A DNA stretch of 64,000 nt, taken from NCBI RefSeq assembly GCF_013364155.1, contig NZ_CP054916.1, positions 2,479,001 through 2,543,000 on the forward strand. The letters run 5' to 3'. Both the position numbers and the translations under genes were made by a program. The notes under the pieces are model-generated. The model saw nothing but the letters and a program-made list of their open reading frames with translations. It was not told the DNA's origin and searched no databases. This document shows positions 44,689 to 53,920 of the stretch, piece after piece; position 1 is the stretch's first letter; each line of letters opens with the position of its first letter. This DNA is from Streptomyces sp. NA02950 (GTDB taxonomy: Bacteria; Actinomycetota; Actinomycetes; Streptomycetales; Streptomycetaceae).

Positions 44689-45141
44689 ATGCAGCCTTAC
44701 GACGAACGCCTGACCGCGCCCCGTTCCTGGTGGTTCATCGCCCTGATGGCCGGGGTCGCCATGGGGCTGATCATGCTGCCGTTCGGCACGCTGCCGATGC
44801 TCGGCGGTCTGATCGGCGGCGCGGCGCTGACCGCGGTCGGGGTGAGTTCGTACGGCTCGGCGCGGGTGCGGGTGGTGGCGGGCTCGCTGGTGGCGGGAGA
44901 GGCGAAGGTCCCGGTGTCGGCACTGGGGGCCACCGAGGTGCTGGACGCGGAGGAGGCGCGCGCCTGGCGCACCTACAAGGCCGATCCGCGGGCGTTCATG
45001 CTGCTGCGCAGCTACATCCCCACCGCGCTGCGGGTGGAGGTCACCGATCCGCGGGACCCGACGCCGTACGTGTATGTGTCGACCCGGAATCCGGAGGCTC
45101 TGGCGGCCGCTCTGGCGGCGGTGCGCTCGGACGCCTCGTAG
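44689..45141 (+). CDS. DUF3093 membrane protein
   Basis: A 150-residue actinobacterial DUF3093 protein. It starts MQPYDERLTAPRSWW; two membrane helices occupy about residues 15-55, and a cytosolic PH-like beta domain contains LRSYIPTALRVEV and VSTRNPEALAAAL. It diverges from the thioesterase gene with 59 nt between starts. A weak CCCCAG/CTGGGG hairpin (45150-45177) may end it before the convergent neighbour. Function unknown. Confidence 0.9.
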   Translation: MQPYDERLTAPRSWWFIALMAGVAMGLIMLPFGTLPMLGGLIGGAALTAVGVSSYGSARVRVVAGSLVAGEAKVPVSALGATEVLDAEEARAWRTYKADPRAFMLLRSYIPTALRVEVTDPRDPTPYVYVSTRNPEALAAALAAVRSDAS

Positions 45142-45204
45142 CAGCCGCTCCCCAGGGGCTGGGCCCGGGCGCTGGGGGACAACGCCGTGGGCGCCGCCGG
45201 AGGC

Positions 45205-45891
45205 TCATTCGGCCAGGGGGACCAGATCGCTCCAGGGGATCTGCTTGGTGCGCAGGTCCTTGCGGACCTTGCGCGCGAGCTTCTTGGTGTCGCGCCGGTT
45301 CATGGCGGCCCCGACGGTCGCGCCCACCATGAAGGGGGCCAGCACCGGCAGATTCCGGAAGCTGCGCTTGAGCACCTGCTGCCGCAGCTCGCGCTTCATC
45401 TGGACGCCCAGCGCGGCGTTGACGGTGGCCGGGACGGTGACGTCGATCCCGCGCTCGTCGGCCCACGCCCCGAGATAGGCGGTGGCGCGCTGGCGCACTC
45501 CGCCGGGTGCCCGCAGTCCGTAGACCTCGTGCAGCTCGGCGATGAGCTTGATCTCTATGGAGGCCACGCCGATGATCTCCGCGGCCAGTTCGGTGGGCAT
45601 GGCGGGCGGGACGGGCAGCATGGCCGCTGCGCCGACACCCGCGCCCACGGTGGAGGTGCCGTGCGCGGCACCGGCCACCAGCTTGTCCGCGATCTCCTCC
45701 GGGCCGAGCCCGGGGAACTGCTTGCGCAGTGTCTCCAGGTCCCGGACCGGGATCCGTGGAGCGTTCGCGATGATCCGGTCGGCGACCGCGTGAACCCCCG
45801 CTCTCGCACGCTCGCCGCCTTTGCGCACGCCACGGCCCAGGGCGCTCGCGAGCGAGGCCGTCCGGCCTCGCTCGGGGTGCGCCTCGGTCAC
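45205..45891 (-). CDS. EcsC-like conserved hypothetical protein
   Basis: A 228-residue protein. A basic N-terminus is followed by APRIPVRDLETLRKQFPGLG, then a Gly/Ala-rich hydrophobic stretch (GAGVGAAAMLPVPPAMPTEL) and helical segments typical of EcsC-related proteins. The GTG at 45891 (TEAHPERGR) with GGAG upstream is preferred; a longer start seven codons upstream is possible. It may associate with membranes. It lies 35 nt after the DUF4193 stop on the same strand. Confidence 0.8.
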   Translation of the reverse strand: MTEAHPERGRTASLASALGRGVRKGGERARAGVHAVADRIIANAPRIPVRDLETLRKQFPGLGPEEIADKLVAGAAHGTSTVGAGVGAAAMLPVPPAMPTELAAEIIGVASIEIKLIAELHEVYGLRAPGGVRQRATAYLGAWADERGIDVTVPATVNAALGVQMKRELRQQVLKRSFRNLPVLAPFMVGATVGAAMNRRDTKKLARKVRKDLRTKQIPWSDLVPLAE

Positions 45892-45926
45892 GCCGCCGTG
45901 CTCCGCGTCCACGCCTGCGCCGTGGT

Positions 45927-46229
45927 TCAGGCCGCGCAGTCGCGGCAGATCGGCTGGCCGTTCTTGGTCTCGTTGGCCAGCTGGCTGCGGTGGTGCACGA
46001 GGAAGCAGCTCATGCAGGTGAACTCGTCCGCCTGACGGGGCAGCACTCGAACGGACAGCTCCTCGTTCGAGAGGTCCGCGCCGGGCAGTTCGAGGCCTTC
46101 GGCCTGCTCGAACTCGTCCACGTCGACGGTCGAGGCGGACTTGTCGTTCCGCCGGGCCTTCAGTTCCTCGATGCTGTCCTCGTTGACGTCATCGTCGGTC
46201 TTGCGTGGGGTGTCGTAATCCGTTGCCAT
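45927..46229 (-). CDS. DUF4193 zinc-ribbon-like protein
   Basis: A 100-residue DUF4193 protein. The acidic N-terminal half (ATDYDTPRKTDDDVNEDS) is followed by the conserved C-terminal CMSCFLVHH and CRDC pair, which should bind zinc. The ATG at 46229 has GGGGGAG upstream. It is highly conserved in actinobacteria beside cutRS. Function unknown. Confidence 0.92.
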   Translation of the reverse strand: MATDYDTPRKTDDDVNEDSIEELKARRNDKSASTVDVDEFEQAEGLELPGADLSNEELSVRVLPRQADEFTCMSCFLVHHRSQLANETKNGQPICRDCAA

Positions 46230-46645
46230 GTCGCTCTCCCCCTCTGGGTGTCTGCGGTGTCTCCAGCGCACGTAACGCGTGAGAGGCCGGACTTGTGCCC
46301 GACCCGAGGCGGAGATTTTGCCTCACATCAAGGTCTGTTACTCAATCGACACCCAACCGCACCCCTGAAGAGGTGATCGGGTTGGATGGCCATCGGGACC
46401 GTACACGGTCCGACAGTCGCACTCGCATGCGCCATGACGTGTACTTCCCGTGATCACGGTCCCTGAAAACCCGGATTTTCCCGGCTTTCCGTCAACCGTG
46501 ACGATCACGCAGAGTATATGGCTTGAAAATCGCCCATGTGATCGATCACACACCATACAGGTGTGGGTCGGATCACGAAAATTCCGCCCAAAGCGAACAC
46601 CTCCCGACGGTACCGCAGCTTCCGTTTTCGGGCCCGTCTGCCCGC
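46230..46645. other. Intergenic region upstream of DUF4193
   Basis: 416 nt with no coding-like frame, noticeably lower in GC than its surroundings. It contains the palindrome at 46537-46550 and a second one (CGTGATCACG) near 46450. It should carry the DUF4193 promoter and the cutS 3' untranslated region. Confidence 0.5.
46537..46550. promoter_or_regulatory. Perfect 14-bp palindrome TGTGATCGATCACA
   Basis: It includes GTG-N6-CAC, the core reported for streptomycete Crp sites. It lies about 310 nt before the DUF4193 start and past the cutS stop. Regulator assignment is speculative. Confidence 0.35.
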
Positions 46646-47881
46646 TCAGAGCGGGAGTACCACCCGCACGACAAGGCCGCCTCCCTCGCGCGGCTCCGCC
46701 GCGATCCTGCCGCCGTGGGCGCGCGCCACCGAGCGCGCGATCGACAACCCGAGGCCGACGCCCTTGTCACTGCCGGTGCGCTCGGTACGCAGCCGCCGGA
46801 AGGGCTCGAAGATGTTGTCCAGCTCGTAGGCCGGGACCACCGGGCCGGTGTTCGCCACCACCAGCACCGCCTGACCCCGCTGGATCCCGGTGGTGAGGTG
46901 CACCCAGCCGCCCTCGGCGACGTTGTAGCGCACGGCATTCTGCACCAGGTTCAGCGCGATCCGCTCCAGCAGCACACCGTTGCCCTGGACCACCGCGGGC
47001 TCGCGCACCCCGCGCACCTCCACGCCCTTGGCCTCCGCCTCGGCCCGGACCTGGTCCAGCGCCTGGGAGGCCACCTCGGCGAGGTCCACCGGCTTGCGGT
47101 CGACGATCTCGTTGTCACTGCGGGCGAGCAGCAGCAGGCCCTCCACCAGCTGCTCGCTGCGCTCATTGGTGGCCAGCAGCGTTCTGCCCAGCTGGACCAG
47201 CTCCGGGGGGGCCTGCGGATCGGAGAGTTGGACCTCCAGCAGCGTCCGGTTGATCGCCAGCGGCGTGCGCAGCTCGTGCGAGGCGTTGGCGACGAACCGC
47301 TGCTGGGCGGTGAACGCCCGGTCCAGCCGTTCCAGCATCTCGTCGAAGGTGTCGGCCAGCTCCTTCAGCTCGTCGTCCGGGCCGTCCAGCTCGATCCGGC
47401 GGGACAGGTCCGAGCCCGCCACCTGGCGCGCCGTACGGGTGATCCGGCCCAGCGGCGAGAGCACCCGCCCGGCCATGGCGTAGCCGAACGCGAAGGCGAC
47501 CACGGCCAGCCCGAGGAGGGCGATCAGCGAGCGGCGCAGCAGCCCGTCCAGGGCGTAGTCGCGCTGCTGCTTCATGCACTGGGCCACCGCACGGTTGAAC
47601 GCGTCGTTGTTGCCCTGGCTGGGCAGGTGGCAGGTGTCGGTCGGCTTGTAGTCGATCCGCACGATCTGGAGCGGGAACTCACTGCCGCGGCGGATGGCGT
47701 CGGCCGCGAGCAGATAGATGATCGTCAGCAGCACCACACCGGCGATCAGGAACATCCCGCCGTAGAGCAGGGTGAGCCGTATCCGGATGGTGGGGCGCAG
47801 CCAGGGGTTGGGGGGCGAGCCGTGCGGCGGGTCCCAGCTGGGCTTCGGTGGCGCCGTGGGCGGAAGCGGGGTCGTCGCCAT
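46646..47881 (-). CDS. cutS: Sensor histidine kinase CutS
   Basis: A 411-residue sensor kinase. Two transmembrane helices (about 36-58 and 118-138) flank an extracellular loop that has two cysteines, C84 (TDTCHLP) and C102 (AQCMKQQ). HAMP, H-box ASHELRTPLAI (about 202), N-box QNAVRYN and GVGLGLSIARSVARAHGG complete the kinase. Size, neighbour and loop cysteines match S. coelicolor CutS, which is reported to sense extracytoplasmic redox/secretion state through its two Cys. The ATG lies 6 nt after cutR. Confidence 0.93.
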   Translation of the reverse strand: MATTPLPPTAPPKPSWDPPHGSPPNPWLRPTIRIRLTLLYGGMFLIAGVVLLTIIYLLAADAIRRGSEFPLQIVRIDYKPTDTCHLPSQGNNDAFNRAVAQCMKQQRDYALDGLLRRSLIALLGLAVVAFAFGYAMAGRVLSPLGRITRTARQVAGSDLSRRIELDGPDDELKELADTFDEMLERLDRAFTAQQRFVANASHELRTPLAINRTLLEVQLSDPQAPPELVQLGRTLLATNERSEQLVEGLLLLARSDNEIVDRKPVDLAEVASQALDQVRAEAEAKGVEVRGVREPAVVQGNGVLLERIALNLVQNAVRYNVAEGGWVHLTTGIQRGQAVLVVANTGPVVPAYELDNIFEPFRRLRTERTGSDKGVGLGLSIARSVARAHGGRIAAEPREGGGLVVRVVLPL

Positions 47882-47887
47882 GCCCGG

Positions 47888-48541
47888 TCAGATCCGGTAA
47901 CCCGAGCCGGGAACGGTGACGATCACCGCGGGCTCACCCAGCTTGCGGCGCAGCGTCATCACGGTCACCCGGACGACGTTGGTGAAGGGGTCGGTGTTCT
48001 CGTCCCACGCCTTCTCCAGCAGCTGCTCGGCGGAGACCACGGCTCCCTCGCTGCGCATCAGCACCTCCAGCACCGCGAACTCCTTCGGCGCCAGCTGGAT
48101 CTCCTTGCCGTTGCGGAACACCTCGCGGCGGTTGGGGTCCAGCTTGATCCCGGCCCGCTCCAGTACGGGCGGCAGCGCGACGGTGGTACGGCGGCCGAGC
48201 GCCCGCACCCGCGCGATCAGCTCACTGAAGGCGAAGGGCTTGGGCAGGTAGTCGTCGGCGCCGATCTCCAGGCCCTCGACCCGGTCGCTGACGTCACCGG
48301 AGGCGGTGAGCATCAGGACCCGGGTGGGCATCCCGAGCTCGACGAGCTTGCGGCAGACGTCGTCGCCGTGGACGAGGGGCAGGTCCCGGTCGAGGACGAC
48401 GACGTCGTAGTCGTTGACGGCGATGCGCTCCAGGGCGGCCGCTCCGTCATACACGACGTCGACGGCCATGGCCTCCCGGCGCAGACCGGTGGCCACCGCG
48501 TCGGCGAGCAGCTGCTCGTCCTCGACGACGAGTACGCGCAC
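47888..48541 (-). CDS. cutR: Response regulator CutR
   Basis: A 217-residue OmpR-family regulator, exactly the length of S. lividans CutR. The receiver has E7-D8 and phospho-acceptor D51 (VVLDRDLP), then Lys in PKPF. The DNA-binding domain has LTPKEFAVLEVLM-type sequence and NVVRVTVMTLRRKLG. The GTG start follows GAAGGA. It partners CutS. Confidence 0.94.
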   Translation of the reverse strand: MRVLVVEDEQLLADAVATGLRREAMAVDVVYDGAAALERIAVNDYDVVVLDRDLPLVHGDDVCRKLVELGMPTRVLMLTASGDVSDRVEGLEIGADDYLPKPFAFSELIARVRALGRRTTVALPPVLERAGIKLDPNRREVFRNGKEIQLAPKEFAVLEVLMRSEGAVVSAEQLLEKAWDENTDPFTNVVRVTVMTLRRKLGEPAVIVTVPGSGYRI

Positions 48542-48889
48542 GTCGTTAGTCCTTCCGTCATGGCCGCAGCGGGCGTGATCTCGCCGAACTCGATGAGCGT
48601 TCGGCGCCCTCCATCCTGCCTCGAAGTCTCATAAACCGGCGGTAAGAGGGAGCGGAGGGACCGCCGCACGGCCACCGAGGCGGGACGGAAGCGCCGGAAC
48701 AGGTAATTCAGATTCTTTTTGCGCCGGAGGTTTCCGCTCACAACGGGGTGGGGAGGACGACTGCACACCCGCGATCACGCCCTGTCTTTGGCATCCCATG
48801 ATCTTGCTGTCATCCGCAGGGACCACGTACGTGATCGCCCCGCCGTCGGCACACCCCCGTGCCACCGACCCACGACGAGGGGGCGCACC
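48542..48889. other. Divergent intergenic region, cutR/small ORF
   Basis: 348 nt holding the cutRS promoter and that of the 56-aa gene. A perfect palindrome CACGTACGTG is at 48824-48833. No reading frame with coding character is present. Confidence 0.4.
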
Positions 48890-49060
48890 ATGGACGCGTT
48901 CACCGCAGGCATTCTGCAGCGTATAGAGACCACCCAGTCCGACCTCACTCGCGCCCGTGAGACGGGCGACGAGTTCCTCGCCGATGTGGAGCAGGCGGAG
49001 CTGGAAGACCTCCGTCGGCTGGCTGCCGAGCATGGCGTGGAGGTCAGCGCCGTCGCTTGA
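48890..49060 (+). CDS. Small 56-aa helical protein
   Basis: ATG with GAGGGGG upstream. The product is almost entirely predicted helix with a charged heptad-like pattern (LQRIETTQSDLTRARETG, then VEQAELEDLRRLAAEHG), so probably a small coiled coil. Cytoplasmic, no Cys. I do not recognise a function. A perfect hairpin (49167-49199) follows. Confidence 0.72.
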   Translation: MDAFTAGILQRIETTQSDLTRARETGDEFLADVEQAELEDLRRLAAEHGVEVSAVA

Positions 49061-49166
49061 TCCCTCCGGGGATACAGATCCGCTGATGCACGATCCACAT
49101 ACAGATCCAGGTTCACAGCCGGAAACGCGCCGTCGATCCAGCGGTCGGTTCCGGTCCCACGCCCGA

Positions 49167-49199
49167 GCGCCCCGGTGTCCCAGCGGCACCGGGGCGCTT
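49167..49199. terminator. Bidirectional hairpin terminator
   Basis: AGCGCCCCGGTG/CACCGGGGCGCT with a 9-nt loop, between the convergent 56-aa gene and the inositol-phosphatase-like gene. Confidence 0.8.
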
Positions 49200-49222
49200 C
49201 GGCGTCTCTGCCGGGCGTCGCG

Positions 49223-50023
49223 TCAGTCGTGCCAGGCGCCCAGCTCCTCCAAGCGGCCCTGGAGCGTTTCGAAGAGGCCGGGGGCGGCGGCGACCATCAG
49301 CTCCCCGGAGCCCGGGGTGCCCGGCCGCCCGCCGGTCAGCACCCCCGCCTCCCGGGCTATCAGCTCTCCGGCCGCGTAGTCCCAGGGGTTGAGCCCGCGC
49401 TCGTAGTAGCCGTCCAGGCGCCCGCAGCCGACATCGCACAGATCGATGGCGGCCGATCCGCCGCGGCGGATGTCGCGCACCCCGGGCAGCAGCTCGTGCA
49501 GCACCCTGGCCTGCCCGACGCGCCGCTCCCGTAGGTAGCCGAAGCCGGTGCCGATCAGTGACCGCTCCAGCTCGGGCGCGGGGCGGCAGTGAACGGGCTC
49601 GCCGTTGGCGTAGGCGCCCTGGCCGAGCACCGCGTGGTACGTCTCACCGCGGACCGGGGCGGCCACCACCCCGACGACCGTCTCGCCGTCCTTCCGGGCG
49701 GCGATGCTGACCGCCCAGGCGGGCAGGCCGTAGAGGTAGTTCACGGTGCCGTCGATGGGGTCGATCACCCAGCGGACACCGCTGCTGCCCTCGTGGCTCG
49801 CGCCCTCCTCCCCCAGCACCCCGTCGGCCGGGCGGTGCCGCGCCAGGAAGTCGGTGATCAGCTTCTCGGAGGCGATGTCCATCTCGGTGACAACATCGAT
49901 CGGGCTGGACTTGGTGGCGGCCACGCCGAGGTCGGCCGGGCGGCCGTCCCGCAGCAGGTCCCCGGCCCGGCGGGCGACCTCCAGCGCCAGGTCGAGCAGT
50001 TCGGTCGTGAGCGGGTCGGTCAT
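49223..50023 (-). CDS. Inositol-monophosphatase-family phosphatase
   Basis: A 266-residue Mg2+-dependent, Li+-sensitive-type phosphatase. Metal-binding motifs are GEEGA (about residue 71), WVIDPIDGTVNYLYGLP (about 85-101) and the C-terminal WDYAAG (about 215). IMPase, histidinol-phosphatase (HisN) or a related substrate cannot be told apart here. ATG start; upstream gene is the ferrochelatase, 75 nt away on the same strand. Confidence 0.93.
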   Translation of the reverse strand: MTDPLTTELLDLALEVARRAGDLLRDGRPADLGVAATKSSPIDVVTEMDIASEKLITDFLARHRPADGVLGEEGASHEGSSGVRWVIDPIDGTVNYLYGLPAWAVSIAARKDGETVVGVVAAPVRGETYHAVLGQGAYANGEPVHCRPAPELERSLIGTGFGYLRERRVGQARVLHELLPGVRDIRRGGSAAIDLCDVGCGRLDGYYERGLNPWDYAAGELIAREAGVLTGGRPGTPGSGELMVAAAPGLFETLQGRLEELGAWHD

Positions 50024-50098
50024 CGTGCTCCTTCGCGGATGTCCCCGTGGGGTGCGAGCGGCGCCGGCGGCGGTGACGGGCCGTTGAGTTCGGTGGGC

Positions 50099-51241
50099 TC
50101 AGTCGACCCCCGCGGCCGCGGGCCGCGGGGAGCGGGCCGGGCAGCAGCCCGCCGGGCAGAGGTCGTGGCTCGGGCCGAGGGCGCCCAGCGCGCACCGCTC
50201 GGGGGCGGCGGCCGCCCGCCCCTCGGCGAAGCGCTCGGTGGCCGCGCGCTCCAGCACCAGATCGCGGACCGCCGCCGCGAACCGCGGATCGGCGCCGACG
50301 GTCGAGGCGCGGGAGACCGGCAGGCCCAGCTCGGCGGCCTTGTCCGTGGCCTCCGTGTCGAGGTCGTACGTGACCTCCATGTGGTCCGAGACGAAGCCGA
50401 TCGGGACCATGACCGCGGCGGCCGCGCCCGCGCCGTGCAGCTCCTCGAGGTGGTCGCAGATGTCCGGCTCCAGCCACGGGATGTGCGGGGCACCGCTGCG
50501 CGACTGGTAGACCAGGCGCCACGGGCGGTCGGCACCGGTCCGCTCGCGCACCGCGTCCGCGACCAGCCGGGCCACCTCGAGGTGCTCGGCCACGTACGCG
50601 CCGCCCTCGCCGTGGTCCGCCGGGGGGCCGGAGGTGTCCGCGGCGGCGGTCGGGATGGAGTGGGTGGTGAAGGCCAGGTGCGCCGCGTCGCGCAGCCCCT
50701 CGGGCAGCTCGCCGAGCGCGGCGACCGTCGCGTCCACCATGGGGCGGACAAAGCCGGGGTGGTTGAAGTAGTGCCGCAGCTTGTCGACGCGCGGCAACGG
50801 CAGGCCCTCCCCCTCCAGCGCCGCGAGCGCGTCCGCCAGGTTCTCCCGGTACTGGCGACAGCCGGAGTAGGAGGCGTAGGCGCTGGTGGCCAGCACCAGG
50901 ATGCGGCGGTGGCCGTCGGTGACCATCTCCCGCAGGGTGTCGGTCAGATACGGCGCCCAGTTGCGGTTGCCCCAGTAGACCGGCAGGTCCAGGCCGTGCT
51001 CGGCGAAGTCCTTGCGCAGCGCCTGGAGCAGCTCCCGGTTCTGCGCGTTGATCGGGCTGACGCCGCCGAAGAGGAAGTAGTGCCGACCCACCTCCTTCAG
51101 CCGCTCACGTGGGATGCCCCGCCCGCGCGTCACGTTCTCCAGGAACGGGACGACGTCCTCCGGCCCCTCCGGCCCGCCGAAGGAGAGCAGGAGCAGGGCG
51201 TCGTACGGGGCGGGAGATGGCTGTTCTGACTGATCCGGCAT
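50099..51241 (-). CDS. hemH: Coproporphyrin/protoporphyrin ferrochelatase
   Basis: A 380-residue ferrochelatase. [15 protein letters not shown] is the N-terminal signature, FTTHSIP holds the metal-inserting His, and [11 protein letters not shown] and YQSRSG follow the family pattern. Cys in [10 protein letters not shown] plus C-terminal Cys ([13 protein letters not shown]) could ligate a [2Fe-2S] cluster, as in actinobacterial CpfC, which inserts iron into coproporphyrin III. The ATG at 51241 ([18 protein letters not shown]) is the better start than the 32-codon longer frame. Confidence 0.94.
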   Translation of the reverse strand: MPDQSEQPSPAPYDALLLLSFGGPEGPEDVVPFLENVTRGRGIPRERLKEVGRHYFLFGGVSPINAQNRELLQALRKDFAEHGLDLPVYWGNRNWAPYLTDTLREMVTDGHRRILVLATSAYASYSGCRQYRENLADALAALEGEGLPLPRVDKLRHYFNHPGFVRPMVDATVAALGELPEGLRDAAHLAFTTHSIPTAAADTSGPPADHGEGGAYVAEHLEVARLVADAVRERTGADRPWRLVYQSRSGAPHIPWLEPDICDHLEELHGAGAAAAVMVPIGFVSDHMEVTYDLDTEATDKAAELGLPVSRASTVGADPRFAAAVRDLVLERAATERFAEGRAAAAPERCALGALGPSHDLCPAGCCPARSPRPAAAGVD

Positions 51242-51384
51242 GCTGCCGATCCTGCCACCAGCCCCTGACGGGCGGGAAATAACCCCTGCGCGGACCCGGC
51301 GGTGGCCGTAAGCTGTATCAGCTCTCACGTTCCTCACCCGGTCGGCCCTGCCGTCCGGTCCTGCTCATCGGCGGAGCCCCTGTC

Positions 51385-52641
51385 GTGCCCAGTTCCAGTC
51401 CTTACCGCGCGCTCTTCGCGCCCCCCGGTACCAAGGCGTTCTCCGCCGCCGGTTTTGTCGGGCGGCTGCCGATCGCGATGGAGGGCGTCGGCCTCGTCAC
51501 GATGATCTCCCAGCTCACCGGCCGGTACGGGCTGGCGGGCGCGCTCTCGGCGACCGTCGCGCTGTCCGCGGCGGTCGCCGGACCGCAGATCTCCCGCCTC
51601 GTCGACCGGCACGGTCAGCGCGCGGTGCTGCGCCCGGCGACCCTCGTGGCGCTGACCGGTGTCGCGGGGCTGCTGCTGACCGCGCGCCGGGGCTGGCCGG
51701 ACTGGACGCTGTTCGTCTGGGCCGTGGCGGCCGGGTGCGTGCCGAGCGTGGGGGCGATGGTGCGGGCCCGCTGGGCGGCGATCCACCAGGACGCGGCGCG
51801 GCAGCTGCACGCCGCGTACGCCTGGGAGTCGATCGTCGACGAGGTGTGCTTCATCGTCGGGCCGGTGATCGCGATCGGTCTGTCCACGGCCTGGTTCCCG
51901 GAGGCGGGCGTGCTGCTGGCGGCCTGCTTCCTGGCCGTCGGCGTCTTCTCGCTGACCCTCCAGCGCGCCACCGAACCGGTGCCGCACCCGCGCGAGCACC
52001 ACACCGGCGGCTCGGCCCTGCGCTCGCCCGGACTGCGGGTGCTGGTGGCCACCTTCGTGGCGACGGGCGCCATCTTCGGGGCGATCGACGTGGTGACGGT
52101 GGCCTTCGCCGACGAGGAGGGCCACAAGGCCGCGGCCAGCCTGGTGCTGTCGGTCTACGCGCTGGGCTCCTGTCTGGCGGGCGCGGTGTTCGGCATGAAG
52201 GGCCCGCGCGGGGCGGTGTCCCGCCAGTGGCTGGTGGGTATTTGTGCGATGGCCGTGAGTATGATCCCCCTCCTACTGGTCGGGAACCTGCCGTTTCTGG
52301 CCGGGGCGCTCTTCGTCGCGGGCCTGTCGGTGGCTCCGACCATGGTCACCACCATGGCCCTCGTCGAACGGCACGTACCGCGCGCGAACCTGACCGAGGG
52401 CATGACCTGGACCACCACCGGGCTCGCGGTCGGGGTGGCGCTCGGCTCGTCGGTCGCCGGTTCGGTGGTCGACGCCGCCGGGGCCGGGGCGGGGTACCTG
52501 GTGCCGGCCGTGGCCGGGGCGCTCGCGGCGACGGTGGCGTTCCTCGGATACCGCCGGCTGCGGCCGGCGCCAGAGCGGGAGGGGCCGGGTGCGGATGGCC
52601 GTCAGGACCGTGAGGACCGGTCGGAGCAGCGTGTGGCGTAA
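51385..52641 (+). CDS. MFS transporter
   Basis: A 418-residue membrane protein with about 12 transmembrane helices; MFS signatures are GRLPIAMEGVGLVTM in helix 1, and ARWAAIHQDAARQLH in the loop after helix 4. An export function (drug or metabolite) is usual for this subfamily, but no substrate is evident. The GTG start has GGCGGAGCC upstream. It overlaps the oxidase gene by 53 nt, suggesting co-transcription. The neighbour upstream is the divergent ferrochelatase. Confidence 0.9.
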   Translation: MPSSSPYRALFAPPGTKAFSAAGFVGRLPIAMEGVGLVTMISQLTGRYGLAGALSATVALSAAVAGPQISRLVDRHGQRAVLRPATLVALTGVAGLLLTARRGWPDWTLFVWAVAAGCVPSVGAMVRARWAAIHQDAARQLHAAYAWESIVDEVCFIVGPVIAIGLSTAWFPEAGVLLAACFLAVGVFSLTLQRATEPVPHPREHHTGGSALRSPGLRVLVATFVATGAIFGAIDVVTVAFADEEGHKAAASLVLSVYALGSCLAGAVFGMKGPRGAVSRQWLVGICAMAVSMIPLLLVGNLPFLAGALFVAGLSVAPTMVTTMALVERHVPRANLTEGMTWTTTGLAVGVALGSSVAGSVVDAAGAGAGYLVPAVAGALAATVAFLGYRRLRPAPEREGPGADGRQDREDRSEQRVA

Positions 52642-53920
52642 CTGGGCGGGCAATGTGGCGGCCCGGCCGGTACGGAGTGTGAGCCCGTCGTGCACTCAGG
52701 ATCTCGCCGAGGCGGTGCGCGGAGCGGCGGCCGAGGGGCTGACGGTGAAGGCGGTGGGCACCGGCCACTCGTTCAGCACCGCGGCCGCCACGGACGGGCT
52801 GCTGATACGCCCGGACCGGCTGGTGGGCGTACGGGAGCTGGACCGCGAGGCCGGGACCGTGACGGTGTCCGCGGGCACCCCGCTCCACCAGCTCAACGAA
52901 ACGCTGTCGGCCCATGGGCTGTCGCTGACCAATATGGGCGACATCATGGAGCAGACGGTGGCCGGTGCCATCTCCACCGGCACCCATGGAACCGGCCGGG
53001 ACAGCGCCTCGATCTCCGCCCAGATCGCCGCTCTCGAACTGGTGACGGCGGACGGCTCGGTGCTGCGCTGTTCGGCGGAGGAGAACCCGGAGATCTTCGC
53101 GGCGGCCCGGGTCGGGCTGGGGGCGCTGGGTGTGATCAGCGCGATCACCTTCCGGGCGGAGCCGGAGTTCCTGCTCACCGCGCGGGAGGAGCCGATGTCC
53201 CTCGACCGGGTGCTGGCCGACTTCCCCCATCTGGTCTCCGAGAACGAGCACTTCGAGTTCTACTGGTTTCCGCACACCGGCAACTGCAACACCAAGCGGA
53301 ACAACCGCAGCCGGGGCCCCGCCGCCCCGGTGGGCCGGGTCAGCGGCTGGGTCGACGACGAGCTGCTGTCCAACGGCATCTTCCAGGTGGCCTGTTCGGT
53401 GGGGCGGGCGGTCCCCGCGACCATCCCCGGGATCGCCCGGATCTCCAGCCGGGCACTGTCCGCCCGCAGTTACACGGACATCCCTTACAAAGTCTTCACC
53501 AGTCCGCGCCGGGTCCGCTTCCTGGAGATGGAGTACGCCCTGCCGCGCGAGGCCGCGGTCGAAGCGCTGCGCGAGCTGAAGAGAACCGTGGACCGCTCGG
53601 ATCTGCGGGTCAGCTTCCCGGTGGAGGTGCGCACCGCGCCCGCCGACGACATCCCGCTGTCCACCGCCTCGGGCCGGGACACCGCCTACATCGCGGTGCA
53701 TCTGTACCGGGGCACCCCGCACCGGGCGTACTTCACCGCCGCCGAGCAGATCATGACCGCACACGGCGGCCGCCCGCACTGGGGCAAGCTGCACAGCCGT
53801 GACGCCGCCTATCTGGCGGGGGTCTATCCGCGGTTCGGCGAGTTCACCGCGGTCCGCGACCGGCTGGACCCCGGCCGGCTGTTCGCCAACGACTATCTGC
53901 GGCGGGTGCTCGGCGACTGA
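52589..53920 (+). CDS. FAD-linked D-arabinono-1,4-lactone/aldonolactone oxidase
   Basis: A 443-residue flavoprotein of the VAO/ALO group. The N-terminal FAD-binding domain has VKAVGTGHSFSTAA, where the His is the covalent-FAD residue in relatives, and TGTHGTGRDS. The C-terminal ALO domain includes the HWGKLH motif. It should oxidise an aldonolactone or sugar-type polyol; the substrate is not determined. The GTG at 52589 has GGGAGG six bases upstream, inside the MFS gene; a shorter start (52631) is possible. Confidence 0.9.
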   Translation: MRMAVRTVRTGRSSVWRNWAGNVAARPVRSVSPSCTQDLAEAVRGAAAEGLTVKAVGTGHSFSTAAATDGLLIRPDRLVGVRELDREAGTVTVSAGTPLHQLNETLSAHGLSLTNMGDIMEQTVAGAISTGTHGTGRDSASISAQIAALELVTADGSVLRCSAEENPEIFAAARVGLGALGVISAITFRAEPEFLLTAREEPMSLDRVLADFPHLVSENEHFEFYWFPHTGNCNTKRNNRSRGPAAPVGRVSGWVDDELLSNGIFQVACSVGRAVPATIPGIARISSRALSARSYTDIPYKVFTSPRRVRFLEMEYALPREAAVEALRELKRTVDRSDLRVSFPVEVRTAPADDIPLSTASGRDTAYIAVHLYRGTPHRAYFTAAEQIMTAHGGRPHWGKLHSRDAAYLAGVYPRFGEFTAVRDRLDPGRLFANDYLRRVLGD

